NCBI GenBank assembly: GCA_000431275.1
Contig: HF989186.1
Coordinates: forward strand, 23,746 to 49,500
DNA length: 25,755 bases
From: Prevotella sp. CAG:755
GTDB taxonomy: Bacteria > Bacteroidota > Bacteroidia > Bacteroidales > Bacteroidaceae
Reading direction: 5' to 3'
The translations under genes were made by a program, and so were the position numbers. Below the pieces are notes generated by a model. The model was not told the DNA's origin. It saw nothing but the letters and a program-made list of their open reading frames with translations, and searched no databases. Below, in pieces: positions 1 through 8,354 of this stretch. Each line of letters begins with the position of its first letter. Position 1 is the stretch's first letter.

Positions 1-61
1 CCCGTCAAAGCCCGCCGCCGATACGGCAGCAGTCCGTGGCGGGAAAATCGGGAATAAAGCG

Positions 62-69
62 TAACTTTG
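62..69 (+). promoter_or_regulatory. Bacteroidales -7 promoter box for crcB
   Basis: TAACTTTG matches the Bacteroidales -7 consensus TAnnTTTG and sits 24 bases before the crcB ATG. It also rules out the upstream in-frame TTG at 67 as a translation start, because that codon lies inside the promoter box. I see no convincing -33 TTG about 20 bp upstream. Confidence 0.6.
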
Positions 70-93
70 CGCCGCACTTATCCCCGGTTCTTC

Positions 94-480
94 ATGACTA
101 AGATCATTTTTGCTGTTTTTCTGGGAGGAGGATTCGGCAGTCTGATGCGCTTTGCCGTCCAAGCCCTGTTTCATCGTAGCATCACCCCCATTCTCTTCCC
201 TTGGGCTACGCTCACGGTCAACGTAGCGGGCAGCTTCCTTATCGGCCTGTTCTATGCCCTTTCTGCCCGTCTCCATCTTTCAGAAGAGACGCGGCTTTTC
301 CTCACCACCGGCCTATGCGGAGGCTTCACGACGTTTTCCACGTTCAGCCACGAAAACCTGGCCCTGCTAAGACAGGGAGCCTATGGCGCATTCGCCCTCT
401 ACGCCACGTTAAGCGTCGCGACGGGGCTGGCGGCAGCCTTGGCCGGAGGCTGGGCAGGCACGGCGGCTATGGGGAAATGA
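94..480 (+). CDS. crcB: Fluoride-specific ion channel CrcB/Fluc
   Basis: This is a small inner-membrane channel that lets fluoride leave the cell and so protects against fluoride toxicity. The 128-residue protein has the usual family length and four hydrophobic segments. Visible Fluc motifs are GGGFGSLMRF at residues 11-20, the pore asparagine in NVAGSF (N43) and the phenylalanine-box sequence FTTFSTF at 78-84. Fluc channels work as antiparallel dimers, so a single small gene is sufficient. I chose the ATG at 94 because the in-frame TTG further upstream falls in the promoter box. The gene converges on the HD-domain gene, whose stop lies 107 bp away. No fluoride riboswitch is recognisable in the short leader, though only 93 bases of upstream sequence are present. 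Confidence 0.95.
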   Translation: MTKIIFAVFLGGGFGSLMRFAVQALFHRSITPILFPWATLTVNVAGSFLIGLFYALSARLHLSEETRLFLTTGLCGGFTTFSTFSHENLALLRQGAYGAFALYATLSVATGLAAALAGGWAGTAAMGK

Positions 481-587
481 CAGCTGCAACAACGGCCGGA
501 ACGGCAACTACCCCTCACGCCCCGTCCACACTGTTTTTCAATGCAAACAAGACGGCCAAGGCAACGCCAGCCCATGCTGCGGACGAC

Positions 588-1226
588 TCAGGCGGTCACG
601 ATGTGCTCCAAGCAGTTCGAAGCCACCATGTCGGCGGCCTGCAACAGGCTGACCAGGGGGCTCATCCCCATCGCCGCGCGATAGGAGGCACGGCCCGAAC
701 TTGTCGGTTCGCTCATCTCGAAAAGCCCCATGTGCCAGCGGATAGCCAGCAGTTCGTCCGGACTCAGGCGGAGAAACCAGTTGAGAATCAGGCATGACTT
801 CTCGCCGTGGCCAAAGGGAAAGGCGTCTTTCACCTCATAGCCTGCGTAGCTCTCCCAGCGGCCGGACTCATCCTTGCGCCACCGTTCGACGGGATGGTAA
901 AAGTTCGCCTTACACACATCGTGAAACAGCGCGACAACAGCAAGGCTCTCAGCCGGCACCTCTTCGGCGAAAGGCGACGTGCCTGCCTGGATGGCCGGAC
1001 CGACGGCAGCTTCGTAAAAAGCAGTCAACGTGCGGAACACGTTGATAGAGTGGCGGCAGAGCCCACCTCGCTCATTCAGGTGAAAGCGCGTCGAACTCGG
1101 CGCGGTGAAGAAGTCCGTCCGACGATCCAGATAGTCCAACAACTCGTCGAGACCAGAACGGTTGATGTGCGCCCGGCAGAGCCCGATGAATTCTTCGCGT
1201 GCCGCAGTAATTTCTAATTCAGTCAT
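588..1226 (-). CDS. HD-domain metal-dependent phosphohydrolase-like protein
   Basis: Predicted cytosolic HD-superfamily hydrolase of 212 residues; the substrate is unknown. The metal-site series is visible in order: H59 in LCRHS, H102-D103 in ALFHDVCK, H140 in FGHGEK, H165 in IRWHMG and D199 in LQAADMVA. The arrangement resembles the HD fold of nucleotide or RNA phosphodiesterases, but nothing shows which. The ATG at 1226 overlaps the stop of the upstream PEP-synthase-like gene by 8 bases, implying translational coupling. An in-frame ATG at 1247 would add seven residues (MKQKQTV) and cannot be excluded, since neither has a clear Shine-Dalgarno. As the last gene of the lipoprotein/ATP-grasp/HD operon it may act with the ATP-grasp protein, which is inference from position only. 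Confidence 0.85.
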   Translation of the reverse strand: MTELEITAAREEFIGLCRAHINRSGLDELLDYLDRRTDFFTAPSSTRFHLNERGGLCRHSINVFRTLTAFYEAAVGPAIQAGTSPFAEEVPAESLAVVALFHDVCKANFYHPVERWRKDESGRWESYAGYEVKDAFPFGHGEKSCLILNWFLRLSPDELLAIRWHMGLFEMSEPTSSGRASYRAAMGMSPLVSLLQAADMVASNCLEHIVTA

Positions 1227-4209
1227 GACAGTCTGTTTTTGTTTCATTCCGAGGCTTCAGGACAGCACCAAGGGCACGGCGTCCGTCCATCTTGATGACA
1301 CAAGGTGCGGAAAGACGGACATGGCGCACACGCGGCGTCTCGTGTTCGGCGGGCTGGGCGTCAAGCCAAGCCTCATCGAAAGTACCGTCGCCGCGATAAG
1401 GATTGACGGTGAAATATCCGACACCGAAAGAGGTTAGGTTCTGGAAAAAGTGAGTACCCTGGCTAGGATCAATCCGGTAACGTTCAAGACCACATTCGAC
1501 GATGACGCGCGCGCCGCTGATATGAGGCCACTTCACGGGGATACCCAGCCATGGGTCGCTACTGCCCCACCGTCCGGGCCCCACGAGGACATAGCCGCGC
1601 CCCTCGGCCGTCAGCGTACGGTTGAGTTCTGCAATATCGTAGGCCGTGAGCTGGTTGGCAGAAGCGTTGAAAGCCTCGCTGCGCACGTAGACCACGTCGG
1701 CCACATCGGTGACTATGCCGTTACCCAAAGCAACCTTCGTCGTGATGAGGGCATCCTCGGGATTGATAGCCGTGAGGTCCTCGTCGACCGTCTCTTTGCC
1801 GTCGACGATAGGGCGGATTTGGAGAAGGCAGAAGCGGGCTGAACCTCCGTCGGGAGAGATGTCCATTGCAAACTCTATCTCCACGGGACGCCCCATCTCC
1901 TTCGCGCCAATGTGAAGCAGGCGATCGACAGTCTCGGCCAAGGGGAAGACGCCATGATCGAGGATGTTGACGAATGAGATTATCTTCCGACCTCCTGGAT
2001 AGTACCCCTCGTAGACAACCTGGTCGTAGGGGTCGTATGTGGAACTGATGAAGCGGAGCGCGCCGTCGGCCTCGGCTTCTTTCAGGCCGAGACGGAGCAG
2101 GTTAAAGGCATCATCGGTTTTGAAGCCAGGGGCAAGGTTTTTCAGATCGAGGGCATAGAAACGCGTCTGTGTCTCGCGCAGGGCCAGCTCGGTGGTACTG
2201 GTTTGCAGGACATGATGAGGATGACGTGGTGAAAAGCGAAGCGTCAGGCCGCCGTCGACGATGTACTTCCCCAGTCCAAGCGCCACGTGGGCGATGCCGT
2301 CTTCGGCCTTTTCGTCACCAATCGGATAAAAATTGAGCGAGCGAGCCACGCCGGAAAGTGTAGGATAGAAGCGGTCGCCATAGGCCGTCCCGACAACCTC
2401 TTGCAGCACAATGGCCATCTTCTCTTGGTCGATAAGGTTCTGCGTGGCTGTCAGATAAGCCTTGCTGTCGCGATAGAACACCGAAGCGTAGACCGCCTTG
2501 ATTGCGTCGCGCAAAAGACGGAGCATCTCATGGCGATCGGCAACGCGGGGCACCATGTAGGTGGAATAAATGCCCGCAAAGGGCTGATAGTGGGAATCTT
2601 CGAGCAAGCTCGACGAGCGGACAGCGATCGGGGCATGCGTAATGTTGAACAGGGCAAGCAAGTCGTCAAGCACACGGTCGGGGAGAGACGCGCTGAGAAA
2701 GCGATCAAGGATTTCCTCGTCTGTCGCCGTGTTCGAGAGCGCTATGGGATAAAGATTATTTGTCTCCATGAACTCGTCGAAGATGTCCGTGCAGATGACC
2801 ACCGTCTTCGGAATGTTAACGGTGAAGTGCTCGCTTTCCAGACGAGGATAGCGCTTGACCATCGTTCCCATGAAGGCGAGACCACGGCCTTTGCCTCCAA
2901 GCGAACCGTTGCCGATGCGGGCAAAATTGCTATACTCGTCGAAACGGTCTTTTTGGTAGATGGCCACGACGCCTTCGTTCTTGATACGACGATATTCGAC
3001 GATGAGCCCGGCAATAAGTTCCCGCGCCTGTTGCATATCGGTATAATCATCGACGTTCACCTGACGCAGGACCGCGGCCGGCGGGAACATGGCCCTCGAA
3101 TAGAAGAAACGCGAAAAGTGGTCGTGGGCAAGATGATAGCGTAACGAAGCGTCTGGAATCTCGTAAATCCGTCGTTGCAGGTCGTGAAGCGTACGTATGC
3201 GCATTACCTCGCGCCCCCCGTGTTCGGGATCGATGATGACGAAATCGCCGAAACCGAAACGTTCCATGATGTGACGGCGCAACTCTTGGGGATAGGTCTT
3301 GGCGTTTTTGTTGATAAAGGCAAGACCAAGCTCGTCGGCATAGTGCATGTTGGCCGCCTCGCTTGATTCGAGCACGAAAGGCAGGTTCGGACTTCCGTCA
3401 AGCACCTTACGGGCAAACCGGTAGCCGGCCAAGGGATCTTTCTTCCCTTCACGCATGAAACTCATGTCTGAAACAACGCCGAGCATGTAATCCTTGTAGC
3501 GTTCATAAAGACTGAGCGCTTCCTCATAAGTACGGGCCAACATCACCTTAGGGCGTCCGCGCATACGGAGGGTTTTCAGGTGGTCATTAAGTGCCTCCTT
3601 GGAAAATTCCTGGCTCTGTTCAAGCACCACCTTGTAGAGGTGAGGCAGCGCGGAAGAATAGAAGCGGATCGAGTCTTCCACCAAAAGAATCACCTGAACA
3701 CCTACCGAAGCTGTATCGTCAGGTGCATTCCACTTGTCCTCTACTAACTTGATGATGGCAAGCAGGAGTTCGGGATTGCCCAGCCACGAGAAGATGTAGT
3801 CGATGGCCGATAAGTCTTTTGCGTCGGCCACCCGTTTACTCACCTCACGCGAGAAGGGAGTCAGTACGACGATGGGGATGTGGGGATGGCGGAGCTTGAT
3901 TTCGCCAGCTGCCGCAAAGATGTCGCGGTTGTCCATATTGGGCATCACGATGATGAGCTCGAAGTTGCGGTCGTCAAGTTCTTCAAGGGCTTCCTCCTCC
4001 GTAGTCACTTGGGTGAAGCGTGGCGGATAGCGAAGACCGAGGGCGGCATATTCATTGAATATCTGCTCATCAACGCGACCGTCGTCTTCAAGCATGAAAG
4101 CGTCATACTTCGTAGCGAGGAGCAGGACGTTGTAAATGCGCTTATTCATCAACTCGGCGAACGGTGTGTCGCGCAAGACGAGTGCTTTGAGATCGGGTAT
4201 GCGGCTCAT
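1219..4209 (-). CDS. Receiver-receiver-PPDK_N protein (PEP-synthase-like, uncharacterised)
   Basis: A 996-residue cytosolic protein with two receiver-like modules followed by the ATP-grasp domain of PEP synthase/pyruvate phosphate dikinase. The first module (about 25-160) is degenerate: IIVMPNMD near residue 90 lacks the acceptor aspartate. The second (about 170-310) looks active, with acidic E178/D179, candidate acceptor D248 in VVSDMSF, and K301. The PPDK_N domain (about 440-800) has R531 in IAVRSSS and closes with LQIRP at R799. What is missing is the swivelling phosphohistidine domain and the C-terminal PEP/pyruvate barrel of true PEP synthase. Instead there is a tail with GPGRWGSSDPWLGIPV near 873-890. 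It is therefore unlikely to make PEP by itself. It starts 2 bases after the lipoprotein stop and overlaps the HD gene. Annotation pipelines would probably call it phosphoenolpyruvate synthase; I regard that as misleading. Confidence 0.88.
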   Translation of the reverse strand: MSRIPDLKALVLRDTPFAELMNKRIYNVLLLATKYDAFMLEDDGRVDEQIFNEYAALGLRYPPRFTQVTTEEEALEELDDRNFELIIVMPNMDNRDIFAAAGEIKLRHPHIPIVVLTPFSREVSKRVADAKDLSAIDYIFSWLGNPELLLAIIKLVEDKWNAPDDTASVGVQVILLVEDSIRFYSSALPHLYKVVLEQSQEFSKEALNDHLKTLRMRGRPKVMLARTYEEALSLYERYKDYMLGVVSDMSFMREGKKDPLAGYRFARKVLDGSPNLPFVLESSEAANMHYADELGLAFINKNAKTYPQELRRHIMERFGFGDFVIIDPEHGGREVMRIRTLHDLQRRIYEIPDASLRYHLAHDHFSRFFYSRAMFPPAAVLRQVNVDDYTDMQQARELIAGLIVEYRRIKNEGVVAIYQKDRFDEYSNFARIGNGSLGGKGRGLAFMGTMVKRYPRLESEHFTVNIPKTVVICTDIFDEFMETNNLYPIALSNTATDEEILDRFLSASLPDRVLDDLLALFNITHAPIAVRSSSLLEDSHYQPFAGIYSTYMVPRVADRHEMLRLLRDAIKAVYASVFYRDSKAYLTATQNLIDQEKMAIVLQEVVGTAYGDRFYPTLSGVARSLNFYPIGDEKAEDGIAHVALGLGKYIVDGGLTLRFSPRHPHHVLQTSTTELALRETQTRFYALDLKNLAPGFKTDDAFNLLRLGLKEAEADGALRFISSTYDPYDQVVYEGYYPGGRKIISFVNILDHGVFPLAETVDRLLHIGAKEMGRPVEIEFAMDISPDGGSARFCLLQIRPIVDGKETVDEDLTAINPEDALITTKVALGNGIVTDVADVVYVRSEAFNASANQLTAYDIAELNRTLTAEGRGYVLVGPGRWGSSDPWLGIPVKWPHISGARVIVECGLERYRIDPSQGTHFFQNLTSFGVGYFTVNPYRGDGTFDEAWLDAQPAEHETPRVRHVRLSAPCVIKMDGRRALGAVLKPRNETKTDCHD

Positions 4210-4211
4210 GA

Positions 4212-6281
4212 TCAGTCGATAATAACGGTTTCTTCCTCCTTCCGGGCGTCGGACTTGGGCAAAATAGCGTCGGGCTTGAGACGTCCTTCCTCATCGAACA
4301 GTCCGTAGGTCGTACGCAAGACACGGAACTGGGTGCGGCGGTTGAGGGCGTTACAAGTGTCCTGCTGTTCCGGCGTCAGGCGGAGAATATACGCCTCAGT
4401 GAGGGTGTCGTTTTCGTGAAGGAAAGGATAGGTTTCGGCCAAGCGTTTGGTCACCACCTTAGGCTGCTGCTCGCCATAACCTTTTGCTGTGAGACGGTCG
4501 GCGGCGATACCATGCTCCGTGAGGTAGCGCACAACACTCTCGGCACGGCGTGCTGAAAGGCGTTCGTTGTAGTCGTCGGCGCCCCGATAGTCGCAGTGGG
4601 CACTGAGTTCAATGGTAACGTTCGGATTCTCGGCGAGCAACGTGACAAGACGGTCAAGAGCCGGGAGCGAAGCCGGAAGGATTTCGGCGCTGTCAAACGC
4701 ATAAAAGACGTTGCGCACCAATACGGGCGCCGAAATCGACGGAAGAGGGAATTGCAAGACATACTGGTGGCTCTCGGTCGTACTGTCGGGCCGCAGACTG
4801 TTACGATAGTTCAGATAACCCTCGCAGGTAGCCAAAAAGATATAGTCGACACCAGGCTGGACAGGCTGTTCGAACGAACCGTCACTGCGGGGCGTGATTT
4901 TGAGGTAAGTGCCGTCGTTTCCGACCATATAGACGAGTGCTTCGGGCAGTTCATAACCGTCTTGTTCATACACCCAACCTTTCACCGTTTGGAGCACTTC
5001 GGGATACGAGAACTCGAAAATCTTGTCCCATCCTCGGCCTCCGGTAGTGCGGCTCGTTGAGAAGTAACCCCGGTTGTGCAGCCCTTCAAACGTGATACCG
5101 AAGTCATCGCCGTTGGAGTTCATCGGAGCGGGCAGATGGCGCACAGTCCAACGATGGGAGACGGTGTCCTCCACTGCGGCATAGAGGTCGAGTCCGCCAA
5201 GGCCGCCGAAGCCGTCGCTAGAAAAGTAAAGCTCGCCTGAGGGCCGGAATGCGGGAAACACCTCATTGCCTGCCGTATTGATGTCAGGGCCAAGATTTTC
5301 GACCAGTCCGATACCATGACCGTCAAAACGGGCGCGCCAAAGATCAAGCCCGCCGTAGCCGCCTGGCAGATCAGACGTGAAATAGAGCCAACGACCGTCA
5401 GGCGAGACGGCCGGGTGTGCATACGACGAGAGCGTGTCGCCCGTGATTTTGAGCAGTTGAGGTTTAGCCCATGCGGCGTCAGTACGTGTGGCCGTCCATA
5501 TCTCAGCCATGCGCGGCCACTGCGGGTCAGTGCGGCAAACGGTAAGGTACATCGTCTTGCCGTCGGGCGAAAAAGAGCAAGCCCCTTCGTCAAAAGCCGT
5601 GTTGAGTTCGCCCTCTACGGGTTCAGGACGTTGCCAGACGCCCTTCTCGTCTTTCTTCGACCAGTAGATGTCCCCGGGCATCACGCCGGTAATGTCGCTC
5701 TCTTCATCGCCCGTCACTTGGGGGCGGGTCGTCGTGAAATAAAGGCGGTCAGAAGCATCTCCCGTCAGCGCGGGGCAATAATCCGAGCGGTAGGAGTTGA
5801 AGAGTTGCGCCTCCTTGACGGTGTAAGCCGATCCGGCCTTTTTCACACCGGGCGCCAGCCGGGCTGCATCGATACCCGCTAGGGCGACGGAATCGCCAGG
5901 ATGCTGGTCGAGCCAAGCTTCGTAGCTGGCCACGGCTCCCTTATAATCGCCCATGGCACGGAGGGCGTCGCCGAGGCGCAGGTAGGTCAACGTGTCCGTA
6001 TGCTTATAGCGTTCGGCGTTACGGAAAGCCCCCGTAGCCTTGGCCACGTTGCCAAAGAGTCGGTAAGCGTCGCCCAGTTTGTAAGCGATGGCGCCCCTCT
6101 TTTCACGCTCGCGCGACGGTGTCCGTGTGTAAGCCCGCTTGTAATAATCCGACGCCGCCGAATACTCGCCAAGGGCCAACGCCGCGTCGCCGCGCCGCAG
6201 CAACTTGTCGACACTGTTGCACGACACGAACGACAACAGCACCGCACACATTATTATATATAGCGTCTTACGATTCTTCAT
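4212..6281 (-). CDS. TPR / beta-propeller / OmpA-domain lipoprotein (PorE-like)
   Basis: Predicted peptidoglycan-binding outer-membrane-associated lipoprotein of 689 residues. The signal peptide MKNRKTLYIIMCAVLLSFVS precedes a lipobox cysteine at residue 21. Then come TPR-like helices (about 25-130), a PD40/WD40-type propeller with repeated SPDGxxxYFTSD and YFSSDGFGGLGGLDLY signatures (about 140-440), a carboxypeptidase-regulatory-like beta domain (about 445-520), and an OmpA_C domain (about 520-625) with FYAFDSAEIL and NERLSARRAESV. This order is the one known for PorE of the type IX secretion system in Porphyromonas gingivalis, but Bacteroidales encode several similar proteins, so the T9SS role is inference. 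The start at 6281 gives the lipobox; an upstream in-frame codon at 6305 would precede it needlessly. It is the first gene of a three-gene operon, with only 2 bases to the next gene. Confidence 0.88.
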   Translation of the reverse strand: MKNRKTLYIIMCAVLLSFVSCNSVDKLLRRGDAALALGEYSAASDYYKRAYTRTPSREREKRGAIAYKLGDAYRLFGNVAKATGAFRNAERYKHTDTLTYLRLGDALRAMGDYKGAVASYEAWLDQHPGDSVALAGIDAARLAPGVKKAGSAYTVKEAQLFNSYRSDYCPALTGDASDRLYFTTTRPQVTGDEESDITGVMPGDIYWSKKDEKGVWQRPEPVEGELNTAFDEGACSFSPDGKTMYLTVCRTDPQWPRMAEIWTATRTDAAWAKPQLLKITGDTLSSYAHPAVSPDGRWLYFTSDLPGGYGGLDLWRARFDGHGIGLVENLGPDINTAGNEVFPAFRPSGELYFSSDGFGGLGGLDLYAAVEDTVSHRWTVRHLPAPMNSNGDDFGITFEGLHNRGYFSTSRTTGGRGWDKIFEFSYPEVLQTVKGWVYEQDGYELPEALVYMVGNDGTYLKITPRSDGSFEQPVQPGVDYIFLATCEGYLNYRNSLRPDSTTESHQYVLQFPLPSISAPVLVRNVFYAFDSAEILPASLPALDRLVTLLAENPNVTIELSAHCDYRGADDYNERLSARRAESVVRYLTEHGIAADRLTAKGYGEQQPKVVTKRLAETYPFLHENDTLTEAYILRLTPEQQDTCNALNRRTQFRVLRTTYGLFDEEGRLKPDAILPKSDARKEEETVIID

Positions 6282-6331
6282 CCTTATAACAAAAAACCGC
6301 CGCACCGCCGTTTTATTGTGCCGCGGTTTTG

Positions 6332-6362
6332 CAAAAATAGTGAAAGGCGGGCGCTAAAACAA
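6332..6362 (-). promoter_or_regulatory. Promoter of the lipoprotein/ATP-grasp/HD operon
   Basis: On the minus strand TATTTTTG (6339 to 6332) matches TAnnTTTG, and TTG of a -33 box (6362 to 6360, in the context CTCTTG) lies exactly 20 bp upstream. The expected transcript would have a leader of about 45 bases before the ATG at 6281. The -33 region and spacer resemble those of the prmC promoter. Confidence 0.6.
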
Positions 6363-6410
6363 GAGAAAGCAGCCTTTCTTCCTGCCCTGGCAGGACAGCC
6401 TTGCCCCTCT
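6351..6410. repeat. 21-bp-period intergenic repeat (locus F, two units)
   Basis: Two adjacent 21-bp units, 6369-6389 and 6390-6410, lie between the divergent lipoprotein operon and nagA. They are preceded by the segment CAAGAGAAAGC, which recurs at locus E (18135-18145). The units are diverged from the consensus but line up with locus E in the same 21-bp phase. CCTGCC/GGCAGG at 6381-6394 forms a small dyad. The remainder of the 233-bp intergenic region holds the two promoters. Confidence 0.5.
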
Positions 6411-6468
6411 CGTGAACAAAAATACGCAGAAAGCCGCTGACTGTCACCCCTCTTCCATAAAAAAAACG

Positions 6469-6476
6469 TACATTTG
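6469..6476 (+). promoter_or_regulatory. -7 promoter box for nagA
   Basis: TACATTTG matches TAnnTTTG and follows a run of A residues. It lies 38 bases before the nagA ATG. No clear -33 TTG is present 20 bp upstream. Confidence 0.55.
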
Positions 6477-6514
6477 CGCTAAGAACGACTAACTCTCTAA
6501 TACATCAAACGCTT

Positions 6515-7675
6515 ATGCTGACACAAATCATCAACGGGCGTATCCTGACCCCCGAAGGCTGGTTGGACGGAGGTTCCGTCCTGATCGACGGTAACCAGAT
6601 CGTCAATGTCATCAACACCGACCTGCCCATCGAAGGCGCCCAGCGTATCGACGCAAAAGGCTGTGCCGTAGTGCCCGGCGGCATCGAAATGCACGTGCAC
6701 GGCGGTGGCGGACGCGACTTCATGGAAGGCACGGAAGAGGCTTTCCGCGTAGCTATCGACGCACACTTGCAAAACGGAACAACAGCCATCTTCCCCACCC
6801 TGTCCTCGTCGACCGTACCGATGATCGAAGCCGCAGTCAAGACCTGCGACAAGCTCATGGCCGAGCCCGACAGCCCGGTGATGGGGCTTCACCTTGAAGG
6901 CCCCTACTTCAACCCCGCGCAGGCCGGCGCCCAAATTCCCGAGTGGATCAAGCCGCCCGTAGCCTCGGAATACGAACCCCTGCTCGAAAACTCGAAATGC
7001 CTTCGCCGATGGGACGAGGCCCCCGAGCTCCCAGGCTCGATCGAGTTCATCAAGTGCTGCCGCAAGCACGGCGTGCTCCCCGCCATTGCCCACACCCGCG
7101 CCACCTACGACGACGTGCACGCCGCCCATGAGGCCGGCATGACCCACGCTACCCACTTCTACAACGCCATGCCCGTGGTCTACAAAAACCGTGAGTTCAA
7201 AGTTTGCGGAACCGTCGAGAGCATCTTCGCCGAAAAGGACATGACCGTCGAGATGATTGCCGACGGCATCCATGTGCCCCCCGTGATGCTCCGGATGATA
7301 TACCAGATCAAAGGCGTTGAGCGGACTGCCCTCATCACCGACGCCCTCGCCTGCTCAGCCAGCAAGGGGAACACCGCTTTCGACCCCCGCGTCATCCTCG
7401 AAGACGGCGTCTGCAAACTGGCCGACCGCTCGGCCTTGGCCGGAAGTATCGCCACGATGGACCGCCTCGTCCGCACCTGCGTCCAGCAGGCCGGTATCCC
7501 CTTGGCCGACGCCTGCCGCATGGCCTCGGAAACCCCGGCACGCATCATGGGCATACTCGACCGCAAAGGCACCTTGGAGGCCGGAAAAGATGCCGACATC
7601 ATCATGTTCGACGACAACCTCGACCTGCGTTTCGTCATGCAGATGGGGCGCACTGTCCGCAACGAGCTGGCCTGA
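6515..7675 (+). CDS. nagA: N-acetylglucosamine-6-phosphate deacetylase
   Basis: Cytosolic amidohydrolase that removes acetate from GlcNAc-6-phosphate, giving glucosamine-6-phosphate for glycolysis or cell-wall precursor recycling. The 386-residue length is typical. Visible active-site elements are the HVHG pair (H60/H62), the metal ligand E128 in HLEGPY, H193 in IAHT, H214 in THATHFYNAM and the catalytic D276 in TDAL. The start follows a TACATTTG promoter and no alternative upstream ATG competes. The gene stands alone, with its own promoter and a strong terminator; no nagB or sugar transporter is adjacent, so it probably serves general amino-sugar recycling. I see no substitutions of key residues. 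Confidence 0.95.
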   Translation: MLTQIINGRILTPEGWLDGGSVLIDGNQIVNVINTDLPIEGAQRIDAKGCAVVPGGIEMHVHGGGGRDFMEGTEEAFRVAIDAHLQNGTTAIFPTLSSSTVPMIEAAVKTCDKLMAEPDSPVMGLHLEGPYFNPAQAGAQIPEWIKPPVASEYEPLLENSKCLRRWDEAPELPGSIEFIKCCRKHGVLPAIAHTRATYDDVHAAHEAGMTHATHFYNAMPVVYKNREFKVCGTVESIFAEKDMTVEMIADGIHVPPVMLRMIYQIKGVERTALITDALACSASKGNTAFDPRVILEDGVCKLADRSALAGSIATMDRLVRTCVQQAGIPLADACRMASETPARIMGILDRKGTLEAGKDADIIMFDDNLDLRFVMQMGRTVRNELA

Positions 7676-7699
7676 CCCACAGCATCAGCCATTTCCACA

Positions 7700-7737
7700 A
7701 AAGCCGTCCCGCCCGACCCGCTGGGACGGCTTTCTTC
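7700..7737 (+). terminator. Rho-independent terminator of nagA
   Basis: The perfect stem AAAGCCGTCCC (7700-7710) pairs with GGGACGGCTTT (7723-7733) around a 12-base loop. It is followed by the short pyrimidine tail CTTC and lies 25 bases after the nagA stop. Confidence 0.85.
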
Positions 7738-7824
7738 ATGTCCGGCGGGCTGAAAAAAATTAAAAAAGCGAAACAATTTGCAAAACCGCCCGCACGCCGC
7801 GCGCAGCATTCCGGAAAAACGCCG

Positions 7825-7832
7825 TAACTTTG
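7825..7832 (+). promoter_or_regulatory. -7 promoter box for the marR gene
   Basis: TAACTTTG is an exact match to TAnnTTTG, 26 bases before the ATG at 7859. The sequence just upstream is A-rich (GGAAAAACG), as at the hisS and crcB promoters. There is no obvious -33 box. Confidence 0.6.
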
Positions 7833-7858
7833 CCCACGCTGCCAGAACCGCAACACCT

Positions 7859-8314
7859 ATGGAACTTCTCGATATAGACATCCGCTTGATTTTCGCCATC
7901 ATGAACGGCAAAGTGTCGTCGGCCATCAACCGGAAGTTACAGAAAAACTTCAACGCCGCCGACGTCAACCTCACTCCCGAGCAGTGGACTGTCATGCTCT
8001 ACCTTTCGGAGCAAGACGGCGTCACACAGCAACAGCTCTGCAACGCAGTCTATAAAGACAAGCCCTCGATGACACGGCTCATCGACATCCTCGAACGTGC
8101 GGACGTCGTTGTGCGGCAAACCAACAAGCTCGACCGCCGCGCCAACACCGTACACCTCACCCCGCACGGTCGCGAAATGAAAGACAAAGCCCAGAAAATA
8201 GCCCTCGTCACCTTGCGCGAAGCCTTAAAAGGCCTCACCATGGACGATCTCCGCACTTGTCAGAGCGTCATGCGCTGCGTCTTCGAAAACCTCACCGCCG
8301 ACGGCCGCCGCTAA
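7859..8314 (+). CDS. MarR-family transcriptional regulator
   Basis: A 151-residue winged-helix DNA-binding protein that should act as a dimer. The MarR fold is recognisable from [23 protein letters not shown] (split by the helix break near residue 53), the recognition helix around [12 protein letters not shown] (about 78-89), and the wing [13 protein letters not shown] (about 99-111). The start at 7859 is favoured because the promoter box lies between it and the upstream in-frame codon at 7778. It is not beside an efflux or stress gene, being flanked by terminated nagA and by hisS with its own promoter, so its target cannot be read from context. Many MarR proteins repress their own promoter, but no clear palindromic operator is visible here. 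Confidence 0.9.
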   Translation: MELLDIDIRLIFAIMNGKVSSAINRKLQKNFNAADVNLTPEQWTVMLYLSEQDGVTQQQLCNAVYKDKPSMTRLIDILERADVVVRQTNKLDRRANTVHLTPHGREMKDKAQKIALVTLREALKGLTMDDLRTCQSVMRCVFENLTADGRR

Positions 8315-8354
8315 TCCCCCTTCACCTCTTTCTTCCTCACGGGCAGAACTCCCA

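Noticed and set aside
481..587. Possible terminator between crcB and the HD gene.
   Set aside because: I looked for an inverted repeat with a T-run; only short imperfect pairings near ACTGTTTTTC were found, so nothing was annotated.
201..797. 198-residue plus-strand frame spanning the crcB end and the gap after it.
   Set aside because: It overlaps crcB in another frame and runs antisense into the HD gene, and its composition is unlike a folded protein.
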